DNA from: Amycolatopsis jejuensis
GTDB lineage: Bacteria; Actinomycetota; Actinomycetes; Mycobacteriales; Pseudonocardiaceae
Reading direction: 5' to 3'
NCBI RefSeq assembly: GCF_000717335.1
Contig: NZ_JNYZ01000007.1
Coordinates: 248,001-312,000, forward strand
DNA length: 64,000 bases
Shown: positions 16,678 through 25,488 of the stretch, in pieces
How positions within the stretch are numbered: the stretch's first letter is position 1
Layout: each line of letters opens with the position of its first letter
Made by a program: the position numbers and the translations under genes
Notes under the pieces: model-generated
The model's input: the letters and a program-made list of their open reading frames with translations, nothing else
Database searches by the model: none
Told to the model about the DNA's origin: nothing

Positions 16678-17758
16678 TCGCATCCCGCATCATGCGTTCC
16701 AGTGGGAAATCGCGCGTGTACCCGTACCCGCCCAGCAATTGGACCGCGTCGGTGGTCACCTGCATCGCCACATCCGACGCGTAACACTTCGCCGCGGCGC
16801 CGAAGAACGAAAGATCCGCGTCACCGCGTTCGGACTTTGCCGCTGCGGTGTACACCATCTGACGCGCGGTTTCGACTGCCATTGCCATGTCCGCCAGCAT
16901 GAACTGGATGCCCTGGAAGTCGGCGATGTGCTTGCCGAACTGCTTGCGCTCCTTTACATACGCCAGTGCGTGGTCCAGTGCGCCCTGTGCGATGCCGACG
17001 GCCTGTGCCGCGATCGTCACCCGGGTGTGGTCCAGTGTGCGCAGGGCGATCTTCAGGCCTTCGCCGGGTTCGCCCACCATGCGGTCGCCCGGGAGGTGGA
17101 CCTGGTCGAAGAGCAGTTCACGCGTCGGCGAGCCCTTGACGCCCAGCTTCTTTTCCTTGGCGCCGAAGGAAAAGCCTTGGTCGGACTTCTCGACCACGAA
17201 GGCGCTCACGTTGGCGCCGCGGCGGCCGTCCGGGTCAGTGACAGCCAGAACCGTGTAGTACTCTGAGAAACCCGCGTTCGTGATCCACGACTTCTGTCCA
17301 TTGAGGATCCAGTCGTCGCCGGACGGGGTGGCGCGGCAGCGCATCGACGCGGTGTCCGACCCGGCGTCGCGTTCGGACAGTCCGTAGGAGAATCCCGCTG
17401 CGCCGGATGCCAGTGGCAGCAGGTACTTCGCCTTGACGTCCTCGTTCGCGGCGAGAATAAGCGGCAGGCTGCCCAGCTTGTTCACCGCCGGAATCAACGA
17501 GGACGACGCGCACACCCGCGCGACTTCCTCGATCACGATGCAGGTCGCGAGCGCGTCGGCACCCGCGCCGCCGTACTGCTCCGGTACGTGCGGGGCGTGG
17601 AAGTCCGAGGCGACCAGTGCGTCGTAGGACGCCTTGGGGAACTCCTCGCGCTCGTCGGCCTCGGCGGCGTGCGGCGCGATCTGCTCGTCGGCGACCGCGC
17701 GCACGGCCTCGCGGATTGCTTCGTGGTCTTCGTTGATTTTGAACAGATCGAAACTCAT
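16604..17758 (-). CDS. Acyl-CoA dehydrogenase (short-chain type)
   Basis: 384 aa, the usual length. N-terminal helical domain, then the FAD/substrate loop (FSYGLSERDAGSDTASM, WILNGQKSWITNAG) and the C-terminal helical domain ending QIYEGTNQIQR with the catalytic Glu. It oxidises acyl-CoA to enoyl-CoA, passing electrons to ETF. The closest textbook type is short-chain/butyryl-CoA dehydrogenase. It follows the 3-hydroxyacyl-CoA dehydrogenase gene by 30 bp on the same strand. Its last 23 codons lie in the island's attachment repeat and were probably exchanged during integration. Confidence 0.93.
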   Translation of the reverse strand: MSFDLFKINEDHEAIREAVRAVADEQIAPHAAEADEREEFPKASYDALVASDFHAPHVPEQYGGAGADALATCIVIEEVARVCASSSLIPAVNKLGSLPLILAANEDVKAKYLLPLASGAAGFSYGLSERDAGSDTASMRCRATPSGDDWILNGQKSWITNAGFSEYYTVLAVTDPDGRRGANVSAFVVEKSDQGFSFGAKEKKLGVKGSPTRELLFDQVHLPGDRMVGEPGEGLKIALRTLDHTRVTIAAQAVGIAQGALDHALAYVKERKQFGKHIADFQGIQFMLADMAMAVETARQMVYTAAAKSERGDADLSFFGAAAKCYASDVAMQVTTDAVQLLGGYGYTRDFPLERMMRDAKITQIYEGTNQIQRVVMARQLLKG

Positions 17759-17788
17759 CGGGAACTCCTCGGCGACCAGGATGGAATG

Positions 17789-18643
17789 TCAGGCGTAGGT
17801 GTAGAAACCGCGGCCGGTCTTGCGGCCGAGCAAACCGGCGTCGACCATGCGGGCCAGCAGCGGCGGCGGCGCGTACAGCGGCTCCTTGAACTCCTCGTAC
17901 AACGATTCCGCGACCGCCTTGGTGGTGTCGAGCCCGATCAAGTCGGCCAGTGCCAGCGGACCCTGTGGGTGGGCGGCCCCTCGGACCAGGCCTTCGTCGA
18001 TCGCCTCCTTCGTGGCGAAACCCGACTCGAGCATGCGCACGGCGGCGAGGATGAACGGGATCAGCAGCGCGTTCACCACGAACCCGGCCCGGTCCTGGCA
18101 CAGGATGGCGTGCTTGCCGAGCGTGTCCTCCGCAAAGTGCCGCGCGCGGTCGGTGGTCTCCTCCGCGGTGAGCAGGCTCGGCACCAGCTCCACCAGCGGC
18201 AGCACCGGGACCGGGTTGAAGAAGTGGATGCCGAGCACCTGCGCCGGGCGGGTGGTCGCGGTGCCGAGCTTCATGATCGGGATCGACGACGTGTTGGACG
18301 CCAGCACCGCATCCGGCGCCGTCACGATCTTGTCCAAGCGGCCGAACAGCTCCGCCTTCACCGCTTCGTTCTCCACCACCGCCTCGACGACAAGAGTGCG
18401 GTCGGCCAGGTCGTCGAGATCCACGCTGACCCGGATCCGCTCGAGCACGTCGGCCGCGGACGCGATCTTGCCCTTGCGCTCGGCCCGGCCCAACGACGCT
18501 TCGAGCCGCGCGCGGCCCGCGTCGGCGGCAGCCCGGCTGGACTCGACCGCGACGACGTCCAGCCCGGCCCGGGCGCACACCTCGGCGATTCCCGCCCCCA
18601 TCTGGCCACAGCCGACCACGCCGACGAGCTCCACGTGCCTCAC
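17789..18643 (-). CDS. 3-hydroxyacyl-CoA (3-hydroxybutyryl-CoA) dehydrogenase
   Basis: 284 aa from GTG at 18643. Rossmann motif VGVVGCGQMGAGIAEV at the N-terminus, SNTSSIPI near residue 120, HFFNPVPVLPLVELV with the catalytic His near residue 144, then the C-terminal dimerisation domain (DRAGFVVNALLIPF). It oxidises 3-hydroxyacyl-CoA with NAD+. Other possible starts are an upstream ATG at 18667 and a GTG at 18634; the chosen one leaves six residues before the nucleotide-binding strand, typical of the family. Operon with the acyl-CoA dehydrogenase; a TetR gene is divergent. Confidence 0.9.
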   Translation of the reverse strand: MRHVELVGVVGCGQMGAGIAEVCARAGLDVVAVESSRAAADAGRARLEASLGRAERKGKIASAADVLERIRVSVDLDDLADRTLVVEAVVENEAVKAELFGRLDKIVTAPDAVLASNTSSIPIMKLGTATTRPAQVLGIHFFNPVPVLPLVELVPSLLTAEETTDRARHFAEDTLGKHAILCQDRAGFVVNALLIPFILAAVRMLESGFATKEAIDEGLVRGAAHPQGPLALADLIGLDTTKAVAESLYEEFKEPLYAPPPLLARMVDAGLLGRKTGRGFYTYA

Positions 18644-18672
18644 CCATCCTTCGGTACTTGGTTCCACTTGTA

Positions 18673-18687
18673 CGGTACTCAGTACCG
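18673..18687. promoter_or_regulatory. 15-bp perfect palindrome, likely TetR operator
   Basis: CGGTACTCAGTACCG lies in the divergent region between the 3-hydroxyacyl-CoA dehydrogenase and TetR genes. A second half-site (CGGTACTT) is at 18652-18659. Size and symmetry fit TetR-family operators; the adjacent TetR protein is the obvious candidate ligand. Confidence 0.6.
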
Positions 18688-18758
18688 GCGCGCGGTGGCA
18701 GCTCAGGTGGCCGACCTCACCCTCCGCGAACCCCCCGGCCGCCGATTAGGCTGGCCCG

Positions 18759-19427
18759 ATGTCCGAGAAACCGGCCAAGCAACGGCTGACCGAGGCCGCG
18801 TTCGCCCTGTTCGAGGAGCGCGGCTACGACCAGACGACGGTCGACGACATCACCGAGCGGGCCGGGGTCGGGCGCAGCACGTTCTTCCGCGCGTTCCGGT
18901 CCAAAGAGGACGTGATCTTCCCCGACCACGACGTGCTGCTCAGCGCGATCGAAGCCCGGCTGGCCGGCTCGGACCTGCGGACCGCGGCCGTCGCGGTCAC
19001 CGAGGCGGCCCGGCTGGTGCTGCGGCACTACGTCGCCGAGGGCGACCTCGCGCTCGCCCGCTACCGGCTCACCCGGAGTGTGCCCGCGTTGCGCGCCCGC
19101 GAAATCGCCGGGACCCGGCAGTACCAGCGACTGTTCCAGGGCTTCATCCACCGGTGGCTGGGCGGCGGCGAGGACACCACACTGCGCGCCGAACTGATGG
19201 CCGCGGCCGTGGTGACCGCGCACAACCACGTGCTCCGGCGGTGGTTACGCGGACAGGCGCCAGACCCGGAAGCCGAGTTCGACACCGCAATGGCCGACAC
19301 CTTCGCGCTGCTCGGCCGAGGCGGGGACACCGGCACGACGGTCGTCGCTTTCCGTACTGGCAAAGACCTTTCCGCCGTGCTGCCCGGGCTGCGCAAACTG
19401 CTCGGCGACGAGGGCACGCTCGGCTGA
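18759..19427 (+). CDS. TetR-family regulator of the acyl-CoA dehydrogenase operon
   Basis: 222 aa. Residues 7-55 form the TetR DNA-binding domain (AAFALFEERGYDQTTVDDITERAGVGRSTFFRAFRSKEDV). The C-terminal ligand domain is helical without known signature. It is divergent from the beta-oxidation genes and next to a perfect palindrome, so it probably represses them, with an acyl-CoA as plausible ligand. The ATG at 18759 has only a weak ribosome site. Confidence 0.88.
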   Translation: MSEKPAKQRLTEAAFALFEERGYDQTTVDDITERAGVGRSTFFRAFRSKEDVIFPDHDVLLSAIEARLAGSDLRTAAVAVTEAARLVLRHYVAEGDLALARYRLTRSVPALRAREIAGTRQYQRLFQGFIHRWLGGGEDTTLRAELMAAAVVTAHNHVLRRWLRGQAPDPEAEFDTAMADTFALLGRGGDTGTTVVAFRTGKDLSAVLPGLRKLLGDEGTLG

Positions 19428-19429
19428 AC

Positions 19430-20236
19430 TCACGAGGCGGCGGTGCGCGGGAACCAGGGCACGATCGGCGAGGTGCGCTGCTGGTAGCCCGCGTACTCCG
19501 GGTACCGGCTGCGGGTGATGCTCTCGGTGAAGATCGTGGACCCGACGAACAGCAAGGTCAGCAGCACCGCACCGGCGATCGTCCAGGTGACCGCACCCGC
19601 CGCGGCGACCCCCATGCCGAACACCAGCCACCACTGGGCCTGTTCGAAAAAGAAGTTGGGGTGCCGGGAAAACCGAAAGAGTCCGGTCTGCGCGAACTGC
19701 GGATCTGGGGTACGGCCGGCGCTCGTTTCGCGTTTCTTCCACTGATGGAACGTCCACTGCTGCTGGTCGGCGACCGTTTCCCCGGCCAGGCAGGCAAGAA
19801 ACGCCACGGCAAGCACGACGTCCGCCGGGCCCAGCGGGGTGCGGTGGTCCAGCGCCGTCCCCGCGGGCAGCGTGATGAGCAGCAGGATCGCGTTCTGGTA
19901 GAGCGTGATGAAGAAAAGGTTGAACAACTGGAACTGCCACGGCGCCATCCGGCCCCGGAGGATCGCCCAGCGGTAGTCCTCGCCGCCGCGGGCGTAGCCG
20001 CCTTTGCGCGCGTAGTTGAAGGTGAGCCGCGCACCCCAGAGGAACACGAGGACGAACAGGAGGTCGAGCCGCGGATCGGTGAACCCGGCGTACCCGGCGA
20101 AGATCCCGGTGTAGACCACCGGGACGACCGACCAGATCCGGTCCGCCCACGAGTACTCGCGCGTGATCACCGACAGCAGCCAGCACCCGGCGCAGACCCC
20201 CGCGAAGACCCAGAGACACACCTGGAACGCGTTCAT
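19430..20236 (-). CDS. DUF1295 membrane protein (steroid-reductase fold)
   Basis: 268 aa from the ATG at 20236 preceded by GGGGG. About seven membrane segments and the DUF1295 signature FRFSRHPNFFFEQAQWWLVFG near residue 190, followed by ESITRSRYPEYAGYQQRTSP, shared with steroid 5-alpha-reductases and isoprenylcysteine methyltransferases (NADPH or SAM site at the membrane face). Substrate unknown. Divergent from an EXPERA protein, another sterol-related membrane fold. Convergent with the TetR gene, 2 bp apart. Confidence 0.82.
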   Translation of the reverse strand: MNAFQVCLWVFAGVCAGCWLLSVITREYSWADRIWSVVPVVYTGIFAGYAGFTDPRLDLLFVLVFLWGARLTFNYARKGGYARGGEDYRWAILRGRMAPWQFQLFNLFFITLYQNAILLLITLPAGTALDHRTPLGPADVVLAVAFLACLAGETVADQQQWTFHQWKKRETSAGRTPDPQFAQTGLFRFSRHPNFFFEQAQWWLVFGMGVAAAGAVTWTIAGAVLLTLLFVGSTIFTESITRSRYPEYAGYQQRTSPIVPWFPRTAAS

Positions 20237-20456
20237 ACCCCCGACTGTCCCACGATCGCGCCCCGGACCGCGACTGCGGCGCAGGTGAGAGCGGCGCGGG
20301 TCATGGCGGCAGGGGTGCCGCTGATCGGGACCGCCGCAGCAGCATGCGGCGCAACCGACCGTGCAGCTCCCCGGCTGCGGCCGAAACCACGCGGGCACTC
20401 AACCGCGGCAACGGCAACACCCGAAATTGTCGGACCCCCGTCCTACCATCTCCGTC

Positions 20457-20963
20457 ATGGGCATTCCGGCGCCGAACCTGCCGCTGCGCAAGCGGCGGGT
20501 CGACATCTTCTTCGCGGTGATCTTCGCGGTCTTCGCGGTCACGTCGCTGATCAGCGACCTGCTTCCCACCGTCGGCGTGGATTTTTCGCGGCCGACGGGC
20601 AATTTCTTCGTCGATGCCAACTACTGGTACGCGCACGACACCGATCCGCTGTTCATGCATCCACCCGATTGGATGCGGATCGTCACCGGGCTCTCGGCGT
20701 TCGTCTATCTGCCGTTCTACCTGGTGCTCGTGTGGTGCCTCGCGGCCGGGCGGAACGGGGTCCAGCTGTTCGCGGTGATCTACGCGACGATGATCGTCAC
20801 GCTCACCGGGATCGTGGTGTTCGGCGTCGAGTTCTTCGGGGATCCGGCCTTGCGCACCGGCAATCCGGGCAAGTTCCTCGCCTTCAACCTGCCGTACGTG
20901 CTGGTCCCGCTGCTCCTGCTCGTACGGATGCGAAAACCGCTGCCGTTCACCCGGCCATTCTGA
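20457..20963 (+). CDS. EXPERA/emopamil-binding-like membrane protein
   Basis: 168 aa with four hydrophobic segments (residues about 16-36, 80-104, 108-128, 140-158). The YAHDTDPLFMHPPDWMRIVTG segment and charged residues at membrane borders recall the EXPERA fold of sterol isomerase EBP and TMEM97. No catalytic assignment is possible. ATG at 20457; its 3' end overlaps the convergent VanY-like gene by 17 bp. Confidence 0.6.
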   Translation: MGIPAPNLPLRKRRVDIFFAVIFAVFAVTSLISDLLPTVGVDFSRPTGNFFVDANYWYAHDTDPLFMHPPDWMRIVTGLSAFVYLPFYLVLVWCLAAGRNGVQLFAVIYATMIVTLTGIVVFGVEFFGDPALRTGNPGKFLAFNLPYVLVPLLLLVRMRKPLPFTRPF

Positions 20964-21498
20964 CCATTGTGGACGGCCGACATGCATCGGGATAGGGCAG
21001 CCGCAGCGGCACGGTGTCGGCGTGGTACTCGAAGTGCCACCATTCGTTGTCGTAGCGGCGGTACAAGCGGTAGGCCGAGCCGTGGCGTTCGAGCCAGGCC
21101 GCGCCTTCGGTGGGGCGCACGTCGAGCGCCGTGCCGCGTACGTGGGCCGACTCGTGCGGTGGCAGTACCCAGCGGCGGGCCTCGGTCACCGAGCCCGTGC
21201 GGCGGACGGCGTCGGTGAACAGGCGGTGCTGGTGGGCTGCGTCGCGGTGGCCGGAGGTGAGGCCGATGAGCTGCCGGTCGCGCCAGAAAGCTTCGGTGCG
21301 GGCGGCGGTGAAGGCGGCGTGCGCCGGGGCGCTCAGGCCTGCGAGGTCCTCGGCCGGGTACCGCATCGCCAGCGCCCACTGGCACGCCAGGTACCGGCAG
21401 CGCGCCGGGGAACGCAGGAACGCCACCGGAAGCAGCAGCACTGCCAGAATGCGGGTGGCGGCCGCAAGAACGCGGGGACGGCGAAGGATCTCGGTCAT
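20947..21498 (-). CDS. VanY-like D-Ala-D-Ala carboxypeptidase (M15), membrane-anchored
   Basis: 183 aa from the ATG at 21498. An N-terminal membrane anchor (VLAAATRILAVLLLPVAFL) precedes the M15B domain with all zinc and catalytic elements: TSGHRDAAHQ, ESAHVRGTALDV (SxHxxGxAxD) and NEWWHFEY (ExxWHxE). It would trim the terminal D-Ala of peptidoglycan stem peptides outside the membrane. Divergent from the AfsQ-like response regulator (180-bp gap), which may control it. No vanHAX genes are present, so this is not a van resistance cluster. Confidence 0.85.
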   Translation of the reverse strand: MTEILRRPRVLAAATRILAVLLLPVAFLRSPARCRYLACQWALAMRYPAEDLAGLSAPAHAAFTAARTEAFWRDRQLIGLTSGHRDAAHQHRLFTDAVRRTGSVTEARRWVLPPHESAHVRGTALDVRPTEGAAWLERHGSAYRLYRRYDNEWWHFEYHADTVPLRLPYPDACRPSTMVRMAG

Positions 21499-21677
21499 GG
21501 CGTCCACTGTCGGTCGCCAGTGTGCGCGCATTGCGCACGGAATCCGACAGCTCTGTAACAGTTCCGCATGGCGGCGTCGTTACCGGACGATGACACTCCC
21601 CGCATCGGGCGGTGAAACCGTACCGGCACGCTGAGGCGGACAGGCGGGGGCCGCCGTGCGCTGCGATAGTGGGGGTC

Positions 21678-22370
21678 ATGCCGAGGGTACTGCTGATCGA
21701 AGACGACCAGGCCGTGCGCGACGGCCTGCGGCTGGCCCTGACCTACCAGGGCCACACGGTCGACGCCGTCGAAACCGGCGAGGAAGGTCTCGCGCGGCTG
21801 GCCGGCGGCCCGGCCGACGTCGTGGTCCTCGACCTCATGCTGCCCGGCATGGACGGCTTCGAGGTGTGCCGCCGCATCCGCGCGGCCGGTGACCTGCCGA
21901 TCATCATGCTCACCGCGCGCAACGACGACATCGACGTGGTCGCCGGGCTCGAAGCGGGCGCCGACGACTACGTGGTGAAACCCGCGCAGGCCCGCGTCCT
22001 CGAAGCCCGTATCCGCGCGGTCCTGCGGCGGACCGGTGGCGAACCGCGCGGCCCCGGTCCGAAGCCGGGTCCGGAACGGCATGGCGAACTCACCATCGAC
22101 CGCGAAGGGCTCGTGGTGAGCAAGCACGGCACCGCGGTCGGGCTCGCGCCCACCGAACTGCGGCTGCTGCTCGAGCTGTCCGCCGCGCCAGGGCGCGTGC
22201 TCAGCCGTCAGCAGCTGCTGGAATCCGTGTGGGACCAGGGATATCTCGGCGACTCCCGGCTCGTCGACGCGTGCGTGCAGCGGCTGCGGTCGAAGATCGA
22301 AGACGATCCGGCGAGCCCGGTGTACGTCCAGACCCTGCGCGGGTTCGGCTACCGGTTCGGGCCGCTGTGA
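21678..22370 (+). CDS. afsQ1: AfsQ1-like OmpR/PhoB response regulator
   Basis: 230 aa. Receiver domain with acidic pair D9-D10, phospho-acceptor D52 (VVVLDLMLPGMDG), and K101; the loop RNDDIDVVAGLEAGADDYVVKPAQARVLEARIRAVLRR matches what I remember of Streptomyces AfsQ1. A winged-helix effector domain follows (LAPTELRLLLELSAAPGRVLSRQQLLESVWDQ...YRFG). ATG at 21678 preceded by GTGGGGG. It overlaps the kinase gene (GTGA). AfsQ1/Q2 in Streptomyces links nitrogen supply to antibiotic production; the same role here is inference. Confidence 0.85.
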   Translation: MPRVLLIEDDQAVRDGLRLALTYQGHTVDAVETGEEGLARLAGGPADVVVLDLMLPGMDGFEVCRRIRAAGDLPIIMLTARNDDIDVVAGLEAGADDYVVKPAQARVLEARIRAVLRRTGGEPRGPGPKPGPERHGELTIDREGLVVSKHGTAVGLAPTELRLLLELSAAPGRVLSRQQLLESVWDQGYLGDSRLVDACVQRLRSKIEDDPASPVYVQTLRGFGYRFGPL

Positions 22371-23776
22371 GGGAGTGGCGGTTGTGGGGCCTGCGGGGCA
22401 GGCTGCTGATCTCGTTCGCGATGCTGACCGTGTTCACCGCCGTCGCGGTCGCCGGGATCGGCTACGTGCGCGCCCGCGACGGTATCGTGCAACGGGCGCA
22501 GGACTCCGCGGCCATCGAAATGACCGCCCAGCTCAAACTCCTGTACCCGCTGCCGGGCGGGCCGCGGTCCGAGGCCGATCTCGCCACGATCCTCGACAAG
22601 CTGAACGGGCGGCACGTCACGGTGCTCGTCACGGACGGCAGCCGCACCGCGGGAACCTTGCCGCAGAGCCTGATCTCCCCCGAGCTCCGGGCGAAAGTGC
22701 AGTCCGGCCGGGTCGCGTGGCAGCGCGTGAGCTGCGGCAAGACGACGTGCCTGGTCCTCGGGTCGCAGCTGCGGGTCGCGACCGGATCGCAGTCGCAACC
22801 GACGCAGCCGTCCGGGATCGAGGTGTACGAGGTGCGTGGCCTCGGCAGCGAGGTCGAGGCGGTCGACCAGCTCGCCCGCGAGGCGTGGCTGGCCGGTGGG
22901 GTCGCGCTCGTGGTGGCAACGGTGCTCGCGGTGCTCGCCGCCCGCAGCGTGCTCCAGCCGGTGCAGCAGCTGCAGCGGGCCGCCCGCCGGCTCGGCGACG
23001 GCGACCTCGGCACGCGGATCACCGTGCACGGCAGCGACGAACTGGCCGCCGTCGCGAAGACGTTCAACTCCACGGCCGAATCCCTGCAGCAACACGTCGG
23101 CGAGCTGCGCCGGATGGAAGCCGACGCACGGCGGTTCGTCGCGGACGTGTCCCACGAACTGCGCACCCCGCTGGCCGCGATGACCGCCGTCACCGACATG
23201 CTCGACGCCGAGGCCGCTCGGCTCCCGGACGCCGCCGAGCAAGCGGTGCGGCTGGTCAGCCGGGAGACACACAACCTGACCCGGCTGGTCAACGACCTGA
23301 TCGAGGTCACCCGTTTCGACTCCGGCACCGCGTCGCTCGAACTCGACGACGTCGACGTGGCCGAAGCCGTCCGCGCCACGCTGCGCGCGCGAGGCTTCAG
23401 CGTGACCACCGAGCTGCCCGACGGCGTCCGCGCGCGGATCGACCCGCGGCGGCTCGACGTGATCGTCGCCAACCTGGTCGGCAACGCGCTGCGGCACGGC
23501 ACGCCGCCGGTCACCGTCACGCTGAGCGGGGACGCGGCCGGGGTCACGCTCGCGGTCGCCGACACCGGCCCGGGTCTCGACAAGGAGGTGCTCCCGCACG
23601 TGTTCGACCGATTCTACAAGGCCGACACCGCCCGCACCCGTTCCGAAGGCAGCGGCCTCGGCCTCGCCATCGCGTGGGAAAACGCCCGGCTGCACAACGG
23701 AAAGCTGACCGCCGCCAACCGTCCCGAAGGCGGCGCGCTGTTCACTCTGTGGCTGCCGCGGGGAGCACGGCCGTGA
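22367..23776 (+). CDS. afsQ2: AfsQ2-like sensor histidine kinase
   Basis: 469 aa from GTG at 22367. TM1 about residues 12-31, a roughly 140-residue extracytoplasmic sensor holding two cysteines (SCGKTTC, 122-128), TM2 about 174-193, HAMP, then the HisKA box VADVSHELRTPLA with H263 and the ATPase domain (NLVGNALRHG, DTGPGL, GSGLGLAIAW). The near cysteines could form a disulphide or bind metal. Coupled by overlap to both the response regulator and the downstream lipoprotein gene. Confidence 0.88.
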   Translation: MREWRLWGLRGRLLISFAMLTVFTAVAVAGIGYVRARDGIVQRAQDSAAIEMTAQLKLLYPLPGGPRSEADLATILDKLNGRHVTVLVTDGSRTAGTLPQSLISPELRAKVQSGRVAWQRVSCGKTTCLVLGSQLRVATGSQSQPTQPSGIEVYEVRGLGSEVEAVDQLAREAWLAGGVALVVATVLAVLAARSVLQPVQQLQRAARRLGDGDLGTRITVHGSDELAAVAKTFNSTAESLQQHVGELRRMEADARRFVADVSHELRTPLAAMTAVTDMLDAEAARLPDAAEQAVRLVSRETHNLTRLVNDLIEVTRFDSGTASLELDDVDVAEAVRATLRARGFSVTTELPDGVRARIDPRRLDVIVANLVGNALRHGTPPVTVTLSGDAAGVTLAVADTGPGLDKEVLPHVFDRFYKADTARTRSEGSGLGLAIAWENARLHNGKLTAANRPEGGALFTLWLPRGARP

Positions 23777-24261
23777 GGCGGCACCTCGCGGGTCTTGCCG
23801 TGGTCGCCGTGCTCGTGACGGGCTGCGGGGTGCGGCCGAGCGGCGTGATCTCGGGAGAGGAAGCGCCCAGCGGACCACCGGTGGCAAGCAGCCCGGGTAC
23901 CCCGAGTGGCACTCCGGGCACGTCGCGGTCGCTGTACTTCGTGCATGGCGGCGCGGTGGTCCCGGTGTCCCGCTTCGAGGACACGGAGTCGGTCGGCGAA
24001 CTGGTCCGGCTGCTGGCGCAGGGTCCCACCGCGGACGAGCGGCTGAACGGCTACACCTCCGAGGTCCCGTCCGCACTCGCGCCGATCGTGGTCAGCACTG
24101 ACGACGCAGCGACGCTCGGCGTCGACGTCCGGACCCTGACCCCGAACGCGGTCGCCCAGATCGTCTGCACGATGCTGGCCGCAGGCAGCCGGGTCAACAC
24201 CGGCACGGTCACCCTCACCGGCGGCGGGCAGTCCCTCGGCCCGCGCGGCTGCACGACCTGA
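23773..24261 (+). CDS. GerMN-like lipoprotein, probable accessory of the two-component system
   Basis: 162 aa from GTG at 23773 (GTGA overlap with the kinase stop). Signal peptide with lipobox LVTGCG, Cys17 being the lipidated residue, then a Pro/Ser/Gly linker and a GerMN-like domain (SLYFVHGGAVVPVSRFED...LVRLLAQGPTADERLNGYTSEVP). The kinase-regulator-lipoprotein arrangement echoes AfsQ1-Q2-Q3 and MtrA-MtrB-LpqB, where the lipoprotein modulates the kinase from outside. That role is inferred from context. Confidence 0.8.
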   Translation: MRRHLAGLAVVAVLVTGCGVRPSGVISGEEAPSGPPVASSPGTPSGTPGTSRSLYFVHGGAVVPVSRFEDTESVGELVRLLAQGPTADERLNGYTSEVPSALAPIVVSTDDAATLGVDVRTLTPNAVAQIVCTMLAAGSRVNTGTVTLTGGGQSLGPRGCTT

Positions 24262-24268
24262 AACAGGG

Positions 24269-25441
24269 TCAGCGGCGCGGCGTGATCACCGGCGCGAACA
24301 CCACCGCCAGCACGCACAGCACGAGCGGCAGCAGGAACGCGACGTTCAGCGGCATCCAGTGCGCCAGCCCGCCGATGATCGCCGGCCCGGCCAGCAGGCC
24401 GACGTACCCGACGCCGACCACGCGGGCCATCAACGCACCCGACGCTCGCCGGTCGAGATTGCCCGCAGCGGTGAACAACTGCGGGACGCCACCGGAAAGA
24501 CCGAGCCCGAACAGCGCCCAGCCGGCCAGCGCAAAGGGCACCCAAGGCGACAGCGACGCGACTGCCAGCCCCAGCGCCGCCAGCCCCGCGCCGTAACGCA
24601 CCACCGCGACCGGACCCGCGACGGCGGCGACCCGGTCGGTCGCGAACCGGCCGATCGTCATGGCGACCGCGAATGCGCCGTACGCCAGCGCAGCGGTGCT
24701 TTCGGACGTCCCGAGCACGTCACGCAGGTGCAGCGCCGCCCAGTCGTTCGCGACCCCCTCGGACAGCATCAGCGCGAACGCCAGCAACCCCAGCAGCCAC
24801 ACGACGCGCTTCGGCGTGCGGCTCGTCGGCTGCGGCTCACGCTCGGCCTCCGGCGGGGCCGGGGAATCGAGCAGATACCGGCGCACCACCAGGGAAACCC
24901 CGATGCACACCACCCCGGTGCCGCCGAGCGACACCGCCGCAGGCACCCCGGCCCCCAGCACGGCCGCGCCGATCAGCGCGGCAATCGCACCGCCGATCGA
25001 CCACATCGCGTGGAAAGCGGCCATGATCGGCCGCGGGTACGCCCGTTCCACCACCACGGCCTGTGCATTCATCGCGACGTCCACCGACCCGTTGAAGAAC
25101 CCGAACGCCACCAGCGCCAGCCCGAGGGTCCACCAGTTCACCGCGAGGCCGGGAAGCACCACGGAAAGCCCGAGCAGCGCGGTCGCCGCGGGCACGATCC
25201 GCCGGTGCCCGAACCGGTCGGCCAGCGGGCCGGACACCTGCATCCCGGCGAACGCGGCGCCGCCGAGCACGAGCAGGAGCGCGCCGAGCGCCGGGTGCGA
25301 AATGCCGGTGGCACGTTCGATCACCGGGATGTGCACCACCCAGATCCCGACCGCGAAGCCGTTGAGGGCGAACACGGCCCAGGTCGCGGCGCGGGCGGCG
25401 CGGGGCAGGACGGCGGGCGGTGCCGGGGACAGGCCGGTCAT
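24269..25441 (-). CDS. MFS transporter (YbjJ-like)
   Basis: 390 aa with twelve hydrophobic segments and the MFS loop 2-3 motif GPLADRFGHRRIV. A long hydrophilic central loop (about residues 190-210) separates the halves. The glycine-rich, small-residue core resembles the YbjJ/FucP-like families that often accompany TetR regulators. It is divergent from the next TetR gene (47 bp apart), so it is probably an efflux pump under its control. Substrate unknown. Confidence 0.85.
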   Translation of the reverse strand: MTGLSPAPPAVLPRAARAATWAVFALNGFAVGIWVVHIPVIERATGISHPALGALLLVLGGAAFAGMQVSGPLADRFGHRRIVPAATALLGLSVVLPGLAVNWWTLGLALVAFGFFNGSVDVAMNAQAVVVERAYPRPIMAAFHAMWSIGGAIAALIGAAVLGAGVPAAVSLGGTGVVCIGVSLVVRRYLLDSPAPPEAEREPQPTSRTPKRVVWLLGLLAFALMLSEGVANDWAALHLRDVLGTSESTAALAYGAFAVAMTIGRFATDRVAAVAGPVAVVRYGAGLAALGLAVASLSPWVPFALAGWALFGLGLSGGVPQLFTAAGNLDRRASGALMARVVGVGYVGLLAGPAIIGGLAHWMPLNVAFLLPLVLCVLAVVFAPVITPRR

Positions 25442-25488
25442 CGTGGTCGGTTCCTCCTCGGGATCGGGGACTGCGGCATGATGGGCGG

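Noticed and set aside
20947..21498. VanY as evidence of a vancomycin-resistance (van) cluster
   Set aside because: No vanH, vanA-type ligase or vanX nearby; M15 carboxypeptidases are common in actinomycetes.
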